Source: Saprospiraceae bacterium (GTDB lineage: Bacteria; Bacteroidota; Bacteroidia; Chitinophagales; Saprospiraceae). From it: DNA of 64,000 nucleotides. The position numbers and the translations under genes are program-made. This document shows, piece by piece, positions 1-9,116 of the stretch. The notes below the pieces were generated by a model that saw only the letters and a program-made list of their open reading frames with translations, was not told where the DNA came from and ran no database searches. The stretch is taken from assembly GCA_017985675.1 (NCBI GenBank), contig JAGNXB010000001.1:521842-585841 (forward strand). The letters are read 5' to 3'. Each line of letters begins with the position of its first letter. The stretch's first letter is position 1.

Positions 1-1
1 A

Positions 2-736
2 CCTGGACAATCGCCATTAATTTCTTATGCTGTTCCAACTGATAACTTTGCCCCTTATGGCGAAGGTATTGTTAATGTACCGGGTACTAATCTTCAAGTT
101 ATACTGGCTCAGGGTAGTTACCTGCTTCAGAAATTACACGAGGAATATGGTAATCAAGATGCAATGGTGAATGCTGGTGTTTCTTTCGCTTTAGAGGCAG
201 AACAAGCTGCTGCTTTTGCTGCATCACCTGCCGAGTTCCAGGAGCCTTACGCAGGGCTATATCCTTTCAATATGCCCGACAAACCAGGTAGCCCTGGCAT
301 TCCTACTACCGTGTCGCCTTGGGAATGGACGAGTTTTGCCGGTGTAAACCCTGCAGATCCTTGCCTTCAAGATGGTGATTTTGCTCGTAACTATATTGAT
401 ACTATTGTGCAATTTTATGCTCCCAGGGCTTGTTTTGTACTTGAGTTCAATGAGTGTATCGAAAAAATCACTGGTATCAATATTATATCAGAAAGTGCTG
501 TCGGTCTTAAGGTATATCCTAATCCTGGATATGAAGTGATCTACATCGAAACACAAAGTGGTTCTCCAATTCGGGAGGTATTACTTTATGATGAAATGGG
601 ACGTCTGCACAAAGTTATTCCAGGCCTCAATTCCAATGTTGTTTCAGTGGAGCGCGGAAACTTACCGACCGGTCGTTATATCAGCTTAATTCGTTTTGAT
701 GAAGGTTCAGTCGTGCAAAAACTGATCTTCAAATAA
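2..736 (+). CDS. T9SS-secreted protein, C-terminal part (5' end outside window)
   Basis: The reading frame is open from base 2 to the TAA at 734-736, so 244 residues of a longer protein are visible. The last ~75 residues (from about base 509) look like a type A T9SS C-terminal sorting domain: a VYPNPG start, a beta-rich body with LYDEMGRL, then LPTGRYISLI and a final VQKLIFK. Such domains direct cargo through the type IX secretion system to the cell surface. The upstream part has no catalytic motif I recognise, so the function of the mature protein is unknown. A strong intrinsic terminator follows. An internal ATG at 164 is not the start, because similar coding sequence continues upstream of it. 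Confidence 0.85.
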   Translation, partial: PGQSPLISYAVPTDNFAPYGEGIVNVPGTNLQVILAQGSYLLQKLHEEYGNQDAMVNAGVSFALEAEQAAAFAASPAEFQEPYAGLYPFNMPDKPGSPGIPTTVSPWEWTSFAGVNPADPCLQDGDFARNYIDTIVQFYAPRACFVLEFNECIEKITGINIISESAVGLKVYPNPGYEVIYIETQSGSPIREVLLYDEMGRLHKVIPGLNSNVVSVERGNLPTGRYISLIRFDEGSVVQKLIFK

Positions 737-760
737 GGAATAATCTAATAAGTCTATCAC

Positions 761-797
761 AAAGGTGGTCAGAATGATTTCTGGCCACCTTTTTTTG
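761..797 (+). terminator. Rho-independent terminator of the T9SS cargo gene
   Basis: A 14-bp stem (761-774 paired with 779-792, one G-T wobble) with a 4-nt TGAT loop runs directly into a T tract. It lies 25 bases past the stop codon at 736. Confidence 0.9.
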
Positions 798-856
798 TGA
801 CCTTCTAAAGATTATTATAGAAAAATGGGCATTCCCACTTCAAAACAGCCTGGAAT

Positions 857-1363
857 TCAGAGGTAAAGATCTACCAATCCATCCGGCAAATTCATAAAAA
901 TAATTCGTTTTTTCATATCCATAGAAAGAATCAAATCTTGATGTAATGGGATGAGAATCTCCTTTTTGTCTTGTTCAATTACCGCTGTTAATTGGGTGGG
1001 CAGCTCTATTATATCTACTATGGGACCATACTTGATTTGAGTATGCTGATCCTCTACAAAAAAACCTATCCATTCTTCAAATGGGTTTTTGTCTTCAATC
1101 TTAGCCAATTCTTCTGAATAAGCCATCGCAACTGGCAATCCCCTTAAACCTTCTACCGCCGTGCGATCAGGCAAGCCTTCCAGACCAATGACTACCCCAC
1201 CCGCTTCTCTGACTGATCGGATGAGATATGGAAGTCCACGAACTAAGACATACACCCCTTCATCCAGAAAATCAAGGTAAGCGTCATTTGTTGGGATGAC
1301 ATGAATCTCGCCTTTCAGTCCATGGGGTTTACCCAATTTGCCTATTTGTATGGGTTCAGGCAT
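857..1363 (-). CDS. rimM: Ribosome maturation factor RimM
   Basis: This 168-residue protein has the typical RimM length. The N-terminal half (IGKLGKPHGLKGEI) is the RimM beta-barrel signature, and the C-terminal half is a PRC-barrel-like domain (IVDIIELPTQLTAVI ... ILIPLHQDLI ... DGLVDLYL). RimM binds 30S precursors and S19 and assists 16S rRNA processing of the head domain. The gene starts 7 nt after the stop of an upstream lipoprotein gene, so it is probably the last gene of an mnmA-lipoprotein-rimM transcript. The family call is firm; the pathway role is from the family. Confidence 0.93.
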   Translation of the reverse strand: MPEPIQIGKLGKPHGLKGEIHVIPTNDAYLDFLDEGVYVLVRGLPYLIRSVREAGGVVIGLEGLPDRTAVEGLRGLPVAMAYSEELAKIEDKNPFEEWIGFFVEDQHTQIKYGPIVDIIELPTQLTAVIEQDKKEILIPLHQDLILSMDMKKRIIFMNLPDGLVDLYL

Positions 1364-1370
1364 TGTTCAA

Positions 1371-2129
1371 TTATTGATAAGATATAAGATGTTGCTCCAG
1401 GATATATCCTTTCTCCGCCTTCAAAGACCATGGAATACCCTCACAAGCAGCAGGATTACCATTACATTGTGTATCAAGTATTTCCATTTTCCGATAAACC
1501 AATCCAACACCACGCTGATAAAATTCAACACTTAAGCGGCGTTCCAACAGATTTTCACTATCTGCCTGTCTAATGGAAAGTACGTCTGTCCAATGTTTGT
1601 TATCTACCATCAGCGAATCACCTTTGCCCAAAACTAAAAAGGCCCAGCCTTTGAACGGTTGCATTAATTCACCTGCAATGGGTATTCTGATCAAGGGATC
1701 AAAAAATGCCGTTCCATCCCAAGTCAAGCCGGAATAAATTGGATGAAGTGCTTTAATTAGGATTAGATTGTCTTCATTCCACAATAGCTTATCCACCTGA
1801 GGGGTGACTGTAAATGTTTTAGAATAAATCCAGCCTTGTACTGAGTCGCGACTCGAATAACGTTCCATCACCCATGCTAAACCGGTAGGGGTACTAAAGG
1901 TATCCGTTACAGTTTCTCTTATATAAGCTTTTATGGTATCGATCGGTTGATTACTGCCGATGGGGTCATAAATAATTGAATCGACTTCCCAAAGCCAGGA
2001 TTTATGTAAAGCGAATGGAAAAAAATCAGATCCATTTTCCACATCTGTTGGTTCGATTAAAGTGTCCGGACGACAAGAAAAGAACAACATTATGCTTATT
2101 ACAGAAAGGATTAAAGATTTTCTAAACAT
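1371..2129 (-). CDS. Predicted outer-membrane or periplasmic lipoprotein, function unknown
   Basis: I chose the ATG at 2129 because it gives a classic lipoprotein signal peptide (MFRKSLILSVISIMLFFSC) with a cysteine about 19 residues in. The frame also extends upstream to 2153, which would put charged residues ahead of the signal. The start overlaps the end of mnmA by 8 nt, implying translational coupling. The mature part (about 230 residues) is soluble-looking, with FFPFALHKSWLWEVD and no catalytic motif I recognise. Proteins of this kind are common between housekeeping genes in Bacteroidota; I cannot assign a role. Confidence 0.8.
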   Translation of the reverse strand: MFRKSLILSVISIMLFFSCRPDTLIEPTDVENGSDFFPFALHKSWLWEVDSIIYDPIGSNQPIDTIKAYIRETVTDTFSTPTGLAWVMERYSSRDSVQGWIYSKTFTVTPQVDKLLWNEDNLILIKALHPIYSGLTWDGTAFFDPLIRIPIAGELMQPFKGWAFLVLGKGDSLMVDNKHWTDVLSIRQADSENLLERRLSVEFYQRGVGLVYRKMEILDTQCNGNPAACEGIPWSLKAEKGYILEQHLISYQ

Positions 2130-3237
2130 GGTCGTCACGTCTTTTGCTTCCATAGATTATTCCCCCTCCTACTACATCTGCGTCTTCGTAAAATACGGCA
2201 GACTGTCCTGGAGCTACACCTCTGACATTGGCATGAAAGGATACTTCTACCTGGTCTTCCGATTTCTGGGTGACTTCACTTAAAGCTCCGGGATCATTAT
2301 ACCTAATCTGGGTCACAACTTCTCTTGGAGTAAATAAATTATCATATTTCATCAAATTTATGCCACCAACATGGATACTGTTCCTAATCAAGGCATCTAA
2401 TTCCCCTAAAACTACCGTGTTGGTATCTGGACGAATCTCGGTTACAAACATTGGCTTTCCGAAGGCAGTGCCTAATCCCTTCCGCTGACCAATAGTATAA
2501 AATGGATATCCTTCATGTGTACCAATGACATTGCCCATCTGATCCACAAATGATCCGCCTTGAACGGCTTTTTCAAGACCGTCTACACGCCGTTTTAAAA
2601 AGCCTCTATAATCGTTATCCGGCACAAAGCAGATTTCATAACTTTCAGCCTTCTTGGATAGCTCTGTAAATCCCCAGTCAGCAGCCATCTGCCGCACTTC
2701 GGGTTTACGATAGGGGCCCAGAGGAAATTGGCTTCTGGACAGACATGCCTGGGACAAACCCCACAATACATAACTTTGGTCCTTATTTAGATCTATCGCT
2801 TTCCGTACAAATAATCGATCGCCTTGTTGGCCGGTCCTGGCATAATGTCCGGTAGCAATAAAGGCACAATCCAACGCGTCAGCACGTTTTAGTAATGCAC
2901 TCCATTTGATGTGGGTATTACATAAAACGCATGGATTAGGTGTCCTACCAGCGAGATACTCATCTACAAAATTATCAATAACATAATCCCCAAATTCCTC
3001 ACGGATATCCACAATAAAATGATGAAAACCCATCTTAACAGCAACTAAACGGGCATCATTAATGGAGTCAAGGCTACAGCATCCCGTTTCTTTCCGGCTA
3101 CCGCCCGATGATGCATAGTCCCATGTTTTCATGGTGATTCCGATTACCTCATATCCCTCTTCATGCAACATCATTGCAGTAACGGTGGAATCTATACCCC
3201 CACTCATAGCTACCAGCACTCGACCGTGTTTACTCAT
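2122..3237 (-). CDS. mnmA: tRNA-specific 2-thiouridylase MnmA
   Basis: 371 residues, typical for the family. The PP-loop ATP pyrophosphatase motif SGGIDS is at residues 12-17. The catalytic cysteine pair is visible as C106 (NPCVLCN) and C203 (YEICFVPD). MnmA adenylates and thiolates U34 of tRNA-Lys, -Glu and -Gln. It is the first gene of a minus-strand group with a lipoprotein gene and rimM. A Bacteroidota-type promoter lies just upstream (3255-3282). Two nifS-like genes elsewhere in the window (48.8-51.5 kb) could supply the sulfur, but that link is inference. Confidence 0.96.
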   Translation of the reverse strand: MSKHGRVLVAMSGGIDSTVTAMMLHEEGYEVIGITMKTWDYASSGGSRKETGCCSLDSINDARLVAVKMGFHHFIVDIREEFGDYVIDNFVDEYLAGRTPNPCVLCNTHIKWSALLKRADALDCAFIATGHYARTGQQGDRLFVRKAIDLNKDQSYVLWGLSQACLSRSQFPLGPYRKPEVRQMAADWGFTELSKKAESYEICFVPDNDYRGFLKRRVDGLEKAVQGGSFVDQMGNVIGTHEGYPFYTIGQRKGLGTAFGKPMFVTEIRPDTNTVVLGELDALIRNSIHVGGINLMKYDNLFTPREVVTQIRYNDPGALSEVTQKSEDQVEVSFHANVRGVAPGQSAVFYEDADVVGGGIIYGSKRRDDHV

Positions 3238-3254
3238 ACGTTTTTAAGATAGTG

Positions 3255-3282
3255 CAAAGGTACATAGCCCGGTAAACATCAA
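3255..3282 (-). promoter_or_regulatory. Promoter of mnmA operon (Bacteroidota type)
   Basis: On the minus strand the sequence reads TTG, a 17-nt spacer, then TACCTTTG, a full match to the -7 consensus TAnnTTTG. The box ends 17 nt before the mnmA ATG at 3237. Confidence 0.65.
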
Positions 3283-3409
3283 GTCATACATCAATGTTGC
3301 AGGAGCCTAATCTAAGCTTGGGGTTTGGTTTAGGGGCAAGTTAAAAATTCACATTAAATTTAATTTAAATTAAAATTATATTTAATATGATTGGAACGGA
3401 TTTTGCCCT

Positions 3410-3961
3410 ATGCTAAAAAAAAGGACAATGAACAATAATGAAAACTTACTGGGTATAGGTAGTCGGGTCAATCACCCAGCCTATGGTCAAGGTGTCGTCA
3501 CCAGGCTTCACCTTGTAGCCTATGATGTATGTTTTATTCAATATGGCGTCAAACAAGTGGGTAAAGAATATAATGCTTGGGAAATTATAGACCACATCCC
3601 TGCTGAAGAATCGGTTACGTTCAATGAGGCAGAACGCTCGTTGATGAAAATTCTCAAGACATGGGGTGAAATTTCAGAAATCGTAAAGCTAGGTGACAAA
3701 TGGCTAAATGGTACACTTATACTTCGTCCGGGCGAACAAGGACTTAAGGACAAAGAAATGCCCATCGAAGACTTTTTTCACAAGATTGTCATGACTCGTG
3801 ATCGCCTAAGGGTAATGGAGCAACGGATAAATAGTAGCGCATTGAAAGATGAGGAAAAGGTTAATCTACAGCAATATATAACAAAAATTTATGGATCGCT
3901 GACTTCCTTTAATATCCTGTTCAAGCAGAAGGAAGATCATTTTGTTGGAGAAAAATCATAA
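3410..3961 (+). CDS. Conserved Bacteroidota protein with CarD/Tudor-like N-terminus, function unknown
   Basis: 183 residues; an internal ATG at 3428 (MNNNENLLG) is an equally likely start. The N-terminal ~55 residues (GIGSRVNHPAYGQGVV ... FIQYGV) resemble the small SH3/Tudor-like barrel of CarD-type and helicase-associated domains ('xxVxHpxYGxGvV'). The remainder is charged and helical with no recognised catalytic motif. A role in binding nucleic acid or RNA polymerase would fit the fold but is speculation. The gene lies divergent from mnmA and 41 nt upstream of a TlpA-like lipoprotein gene on the same strand. Confidence 0.7.
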   Translation: MLKKRTMNNNENLLGIGSRVNHPAYGQGVVTRLHLVAYDVCFIQYGVKQVGKEYNAWEIIDHIPAEESVTFNEAERSLMKILKTWGEISEIVKLGDKWLNGTLILRPGEQGLKDKEMPIEDFFHKIVMTRDRLRVMEQRINSSALKDEEKVNLQQYITKIYGSLTSFNILFKQKEDHFVGEKS

Positions 3962-4002
3962 CGAATCTTATAAGTAGATGTTACTTTGAGGAAAACTGAT
4001 TC

Positions 4003-5328
4003 ATGCGCACATTTCCATTACTCTTCAGCTTATTTTTACTTTCACAAACTTCCTGCCTGGTGATTGAAGAACCTCATGCTAAATTGGCTCCAGGACTATG
4101 GCGGGGTGTGTTAAAGCTTGATCAAGCCCAATCATCAAGGCTTGGAGGCAGTGGTGAGCAACAAAAAAAATCAGCGGTAACCTTTGAGGAGGTTACATCT
4201 GGAGAATTGCCATTTCATTTTGAAGTCAATTACACCTCCACAGACAGTTTTAAAATTGTCATCATTAACGGTACGGAACGGATTATCTTAGAGGATATAC
4301 ATTACGGGTTGGACCGTAGGACTGCTAAGGATACATTGGTAGTCCATTTTCCTTTGATGGACAGTTACCTTGAGGCTGTTTGTGAATCTGGCGTAATGCA
4401 AGGGTATTGGGTCGTAAATTATAAGGAGAACTATCGGGTGCCGTTTGAAGCTCGTTTTGGTGAAGCGCATCGGTTTACACCTTTGACTAAACAACCAAAA
4501 TTAGATCTTACAGGTAACTGGGCAGTACAATTTGAACCTGGCACAAAGGATGCCTATCCGGCCATAGCTGAATTTAAGCAGACCAAAAATCATCTTTCCG
4601 GGACGTTTAGAACCGAGACTGGAGACTTTAGATTCCTTGAAGGGAGCATCCAGGCTAATAAAATATACCTATCCAGTTTTGACGGGGCACACGCATACCT
4701 TTTTGAAGGAAAAATTCAGGAAGATTATACCATCAATGGCATTTTTCGCTCCGGGTCACACTACTTAGGTTACTGGGAAGGAAAAAAAGATGATACCTAT
4801 TCGTTAGCCAATCCAGATAGCCTAACCATACCCACTAATCAGGATGAAACAGTTGTTTTCAGTTTTCCGGATATCAACGGGCAGCTACTTAGTACATCTG
4901 ACTCAGCTTACCATGGTAAGCCAATGATTATTCAAATATTGGGTACCTGGTGTCCAAATTGTTTGGATGAGTCCTTGTTCCTTAAACAGTATATCGAATC
5001 CAATCCTTCGAGCGAAGTAGCCGTCGTTGGAATAGCATTTGAGCGGTATCGTGACTCAGAAAAAGCACAAACACATATTAAACGCTATGCTATGAAGTTG
5101 GATTTGCCATATAAGTTGGTCTTAGGAGGATATTTTGATAAAAAAGAAGCGGGGTCACATTTGCCTTTTCTTAAAGATATAAAGGCCTACCCTACAATGA
5201 TTTTCCTAAATAAAGACCATAAAATTGTCCGAATTCATACCGGTTTTGATGGCCCTGCAACTTCGAAATACCAGCAATTCACCAGTGAATTCAATAACTT
5301 TGTACACCTCCTGAGTGCCTCGCAATAG
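4003..5328 (+). CDS. TlpA-like thioredoxin-domain lipoprotein
   Basis: 441 residues with an N-terminal lipoprotein signal (FLLSQTSC at about residue 18). The first ~280 residues are beta-rich and have no named family that I recognise, although their layout resembles N-terminal regions of Bacteroidota TlpA proteins. The C-terminal ~150 residues form a thioredoxin fold with the redox motif GTWCPNC (C317 and C320) and a cis-Pro strand (AYPTMIFL). Such proteins reduce or exchange disulfides in the periplasm. The next gene, the TIR/TPR/SDR fusion, begins 18 nt downstream, so the two are probably co-transcribed. Confidence 0.85.
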   Translation: MRTFPLLFSLFLLSQTSCLVIEEPHAKLAPGLWRGVLKLDQAQSSRLGGSGEQQKKSAVTFEEVTSGELPFHFEVNYTSTDSFKIVIINGTERIILEDIHYGLDRRTAKDTLVVHFPLMDSYLEAVCESGVMQGYWVVNYKENYRVPFEARFGEAHRFTPLTKQPKLDLTGNWAVQFEPGTKDAYPAIAEFKQTKNHLSGTFRTETGDFRFLEGSIQANKIYLSSFDGAHAYLFEGKIQEDYTINGIFRSGSHYLGYWEGKKDDTYSLANPDSLTIPTNQDETVVFSFPDINGQLLSTSDSAYHGKPMIIQILGTWCPNCLDESLFLKQYIESNPSSEVAVVGIAFERYRDSEKAQTHIKRYAMKLDLPYKLVLGGYFDKKEAGSHLPFLKDIKAYPTMIFLNKDHKIVRIHTGFDGPATSKYQQFTSEFNNFVHLLSASQ

Positions 5329-5346
5329 CTGGCAACCAGGAAATAG

Positions 5347-7740
5347 ATGACCATGAACAATCAACATTTCTTAGTTTTATTTCACCAGGTCAATTATTCC
5401 CTGGCAGCCACCCTTACTAGGGATCTGGTACATGCCGGATTTACCTTTTCTTTGGTCTGTGATGATGACCTGGCTGAGGATGAAACTTTTGCTGACAGAC
5501 TACAGTCAATCAGTCAACCACTTTTATTGATGGTGAGTGACAACTTTTTAAAGACGCCCGCTTGTGTCTATCAACTTCTTACTGCACTTAAGGCGAAAAA
5601 TGAAACCTCCATCCAAATAATTGTACTAACAGAGGGTATGACACAAGAGGGACAATCTCCTGTTCCAACCCGACTAGATAGAGTAGGACAAATATTACAA
5701 TATATTAATTATTGGCAGGATAAGTACCTTAATTTGCGTAAGTTACAAGCTGATTCTTCAAGTAATACTACCGTAACAGAAACAGAATTAAAATGGACTC
5801 GTAAGGTTGCATTTGAAATAGGCGACCTCATTGAATATTTTCGTGAACACAATTCATATTCCTGGGAAGCCTTTTCCGCGAATCAATTTGAACTTTTCTT
5901 CCGTAAAAGCGGGAATATAAGTTTACATCAAACGTACAAGGATACCTTTCCTTATCCGGATGATGACCACGTAATTGAGGAAAGAATCACGGAGGAAATG
6001 GCCAAGTTCACAAATAAAGATAATCCATTGGTTGACGCTACCCGCGACGATCGTGAGATACCTGAGCTCGATGGCAATTCACTTAACCTGAATAATGGTT
6101 CATACTCCCCTACTCCTGAAAAGGACTTACTTTCAAAGTTGATAGCCTACAAAAACGGGCTTGAAATGGAGGAGTTCTCAGAATCAAGATCGACCCATGA
6201 TGAAAAGCCTGCTTCAAACGATCGCTTCGACGACGATGATTTTGAAGATAATGAAGTGGATTTGAAACCGGGTGGTGAGATTGTACTTTTACCTACAAGA
6301 GATGCTGTAGGGCTGCGCCGAATCCTTCAGAATGATCCGGATAATATCCTGGTAAGATTAGAATTAGCAACTATTTTATCTCAGGATGAAGCCGCCTTTA
6401 ACGAAACTACTGGTCATCTTGAGGAGGTTTTAAGACTTGATCCTAACAACGCAAAAGCCTTTTTTCTGTTGGGCCAATTATCTCAGGACTACAAAGAATT
6501 GAAACTGGCTAAACGCTACTATGAAAAGGCTTTGGAAAATGATCCCGAATATGGCCAGGCTCATTTCGCGTTGGCTCAACTCATTACTGAAGAACTTGGC
6601 GTTACGGAAGCAGTAGTCGATCACTTAAACAAAGCGAGAAAATGGCTTCCGGAGCGATCCGACATTTGGCTATCTTATGGTTTAGCGTTGGCAGAAAGTG
6701 AAAACCCTAAAAAAGCCATCAAAGTCTTAAAAAAAGCGCTGAAACTAAGTCCTGAAAATGAACTCATAAAATCCAAATTAGCAGAACTCTATTTCCAAAC
6801 AGGCAACCGGATTAAAGCGATACGTTATTACAAGGAAGGTTCATCCGATTCTTTGGTTGAAGATCGGCATGAACATATTGCTTCAGAATCAGCTCAGATC
6901 ACTGAAGAATTAGCAACGCTCATCGAAAGCGAGACCCCTACATCACCGGCTGTAGTGAAACCAGCAACTATACTGACTGTACTTATAACGGGCGCCACAT
7001 CAGGGATTGGAAGGGCTACTGCACGATTGTTTGCTTCAAAAGGTCATAGGCTCATTCTTACCGGTCGTAGAGAAGATCGACTATCGGCATTGCAGGCAGA
7101 GTTGGAGCAAATGTATCATGCCACGATATTTCCTATCACATTTGATATTCGTCAAGAAGCCGTTGCCAGGCAATTAATAAAGGCATTACCTATAGAGTGG
7201 TCTTCGATCGATATACTAATCAATAATGCTGGTTTGGCGAAAGGATTAGCACCGATTCAAGAAGGCAAGGTCTCCGATTGGGATACAATGATAGACACAA
7301 ATATCAAAGGCTTGCTGTATATCACCCGTGCTGTTACACCTGGAATGGTAGAAAGAAATAAGGGTCATATTATTAACATTTGTTCTACTGCCGGCAAAGA
7401 AACATATCCGAACGGGAATGTATACTGTGCAACTAAATTCGCAGTGGATGCTTTGACAAAAAGCATTAGACAGGATCTCGTTGCTTATAATATTCGGGTA
7501 GGACAAGTAAGTCCTGGCCATGTTGAAGATACTGAATTTGCATTGAACCGTTTTGATGGCGACAAGGATCGAGCTAGCATCTACAATGATTTTAATCCAC
7601 TAAAGGCAAGTGATGTTGCTGAAGCGATCTACTACATGATCAATCAGCCGCCACATGTAAATATTCAAGATATCGTGTTGACAGGTACTCAACAAGCAAG
7701 CTCCACACTCATTCATCGGAATGGAAGAATTTTTGATTAG
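5347..7740 (+). CDS. Fusion protein: TIR-like domain, TPR repeats, short-chain dehydrogenase
   Basis: 797 residues in one uninterrupted frame. Residues ~5-100 look like a TIR domain: a beta-strand FLVLFHQVN start and the block S64-D-N-F-L-K-T-P-A-C73-V-Y-Q76-L. In catalytic TIRs the position of Q76 is the NADase glutamate, so this copy is probably not an active NADase. Residues ~170-305 are an acidic linker. Residues ~310-500 hold four or five TPR units. Residues ~543-797 are a complete classical SDR: cofactor motif TGATSGIG (548-555), an NNAG motif, and catalytic S680, Y693 and K697 with the usual S-12-Y spacing. The SDR substrate is unknown. ATG at 5353 (MNNQ) is an alternative start. Domain order is read directly; the architecture is unusual to me. 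Confidence 0.85.
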   Translation: MTMNNQHFLVLFHQVNYSLAATLTRDLVHAGFTFSLVCDDDLAEDETFADRLQSISQPLLLMVSDNFLKTPACVYQLLTALKAKNETSIQIIVLTEGMTQEGQSPVPTRLDRVGQILQYINYWQDKYLNLRKLQADSSSNTTVTETELKWTRKVAFEIGDLIEYFREHNSYSWEAFSANQFELFFRKSGNISLHQTYKDTFPYPDDDHVIEERITEEMAKFTNKDNPLVDATRDDREIPELDGNSLNLNNGSYSPTPEKDLLSKLIAYKNGLEMEEFSESRSTHDEKPASNDRFDDDDFEDNEVDLKPGGEIVLLPTRDAVGLRRILQNDPDNILVRLELATILSQDEAAFNETTGHLEEVLRLDPNNAKAFFLLGQLSQDYKELKLAKRYYEKALENDPEYGQAHFALAQLITEELGVTEAVVDHLNKARKWLPERSDIWLSYGLALAESENPKKAIKVLKKALKLSPENELIKSKLAELYFQTGNRIKAIRYYKEGSSDSLVEDRHEHIASESAQITEELATLIESETPTSPAVVKPATILTVLITGATSGIGRATARLFASKGHRLILTGRREDRLSALQAELEQMYHATIFPITFDIRQEAVARQLIKALPIEWSSIDILINNAGLAKGLAPIQEGKVSDWDTMIDTNIKGLLYITRAVTPGMVERNKGHIINICSTAGKETYPNGNVYCATKFAVDALTKSIRQDLVAYNIRVGQVSPGHVEDTEFALNRFDGDKDRASIYNDFNPLKASDVAEAIYYMINQPPHVNIQDIVLTGTQQASSTLIHRNGRIFD

Positions 7741-7771
7741 TCTTTTTCTTCCCTACCTCATTCTCAATCTG

Positions 7772-9076
7772 TTACAAAACCTCCGCAACGACAAATATAC
7801 TCCCACATACAAGGATAAGGTCTTGTGTGGAGGCTCGCCTTTTTGCCGCATTTAATGCATTTTTTACGGTTGTATATGGACTTCCAATCATACCCAAAGG
7901 GTCACACAAATCTCGTAATGCTTTAGCATCCAAACCCCTGGGTACATTAGCTTTAGCAAAATAGTAGGTAGCTTCAGTGGGAAAAAGTGGTAATACACCA
8001 TTCAGATCCTTATCCTGTACCACACCAAATACAATATGAATTTTCTCAAATGACTTTTGACCCAACGCTTTAAAAAGCATTGCCAGACCATCTTTGTTGT
8101 GTGCGCTGTCACAGAGAATCATAGGTTCCAATCCAATAATGGTCCATCGTCCAATAAAATTGGTCAGGGAACGCACATTCATCAATGCAAAATTTTGTTT
8201 CTGAATATCATTTTTAAGGATAGAATTTTCATATAACACATCAATCGCCGCCAAAAAAGTGATCAAGTTTTTGGACTGATAGGGCCCTGCCAAATCACTT
8301 TGAATTCTATAGGATAAACCATTCTTAGAAACAGTTAAATTTGATTGGTCCCAATCATGGGCTTCATGAACGAATTGATAATGGTCCTCAGCAAAGCGAA
8401 TGGGTGCATTGCGTTGCATTGCTATACCTTCAAATACAGACCTTGTTTCCGCTAATGCTTCTCCAATCACTACCGGTACTGAATTTTTAATGATGCCTGC
8501 CTTTTCAGTGGCGATTTCGCTCAATGTGTGACCGAGTATGTCCAAGTGGTCAAAACCTATATTGGTAATGAGCGAGAGTATAGGATGAATCACATTTGTT
8601 GAATCCAATCTTCCACCAAGACCTGTTTCAATAATGGCAAAATCAATGTCCTCTTTTGCAAAATACCAGAACGCCATCGCAACCGTCAATTCAAAAAAAG
8701 AAGGTTCAATCTGTTCTATTAAATGTCTTTTTGTTTGAATGAACTCAACTACATCCTTTCTCCGAATATACGTGTTGCCTATCTTAATCCTTTCCCTAAA
8801 GTCCTTGTAATGCGGAGAGGTATACAATCCTGTCTTATAGCCATGCGATACAAATAAAGCACCCAGCATATGGGTAAGACTCCCTTTCCCATTAGTTCCT
8901 GCGATATGAATACTTTGAAACTGGTTTTGTGGATTACCCAATGCCGCAAGTAAGGCTTGAGTATTTGTAAGATCCTTTTTATAAGCTTTTGCCCCAATTC
9001 GCTGAAACATAGGTAGCCGGGCATACATGTACTCCAGCGTCTCCTTGTAAGTAAAATGCGCTGTGGACTTTGCCAA
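7772..9076 (-). CDS. folC: Bifunctional folylpolyglutamate synthase / dihydrofolate synthase
   Basis: 434 residues, normal for FolC. The N-terminal Mur-ligase-type ATP-binding loop GTNGKGSL is at residues 60-67, followed by GYKTGLYTSPH. The later blocks ETGLGGRLDSTN and GFDHLDILG are characteristic of FolC. The enzyme adds glutamate to dihydropteroate and to folates. It lies 40 nt downstream of tonB on the same strand and ends convergent with the SDR fusion gene. With fhs (40.2-41.9 kb) it contributes to one-carbon metabolism. Confidence 0.94.
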   Translation of the reverse strand: MAKSTAHFTYKETLEYMYARLPMFQRIGAKAYKKDLTNTQALLAALGNPQNQFQSIHIAGTNGKGSLTHMLGALFVSHGYKTGLYTSPHYKDFRERIKIGNTYIRRKDVVEFIQTKRHLIEQIEPSFFELTVAMAFWYFAKEDIDFAIIETGLGGRLDSTNVIHPILSLITNIGFDHLDILGHTLSEIATEKAGIIKNSVPVVIGEALAETRSVFEGIAMQRNAPIRFAEDHYQFVHEAHDWDQSNLTVSKNGLSYRIQSDLAGPYQSKNLITFLAAIDVLYENSILKNDIQKQNFALMNVRSLTNFIGRWTIIGLEPMILCDSAHNKDGLAMLFKALGQKSFEKIHIVFGVVQDKDLNGVLPLFPTEATYYFAKANVPRGLDAKALRDLCDPLGMIGSPYTTVKNALNAAKRRASTQDLILVCGSIFVVAEVL

Positions 9077-9116
9077 AGATGGATACTTGGATATGATGAA
9101 ATAGTAAAAAATACGA

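Noticed and set aside
5347..7740. Frameshift or assembly join between a TIR/TPR gene and an SDR gene
   Set aside because: The frame is continuous, codon use looks uniform across the junction near 6960, and the linker is a natural-looking acidic/Thr-Pro stretch. It cannot be fully excluded without reads.
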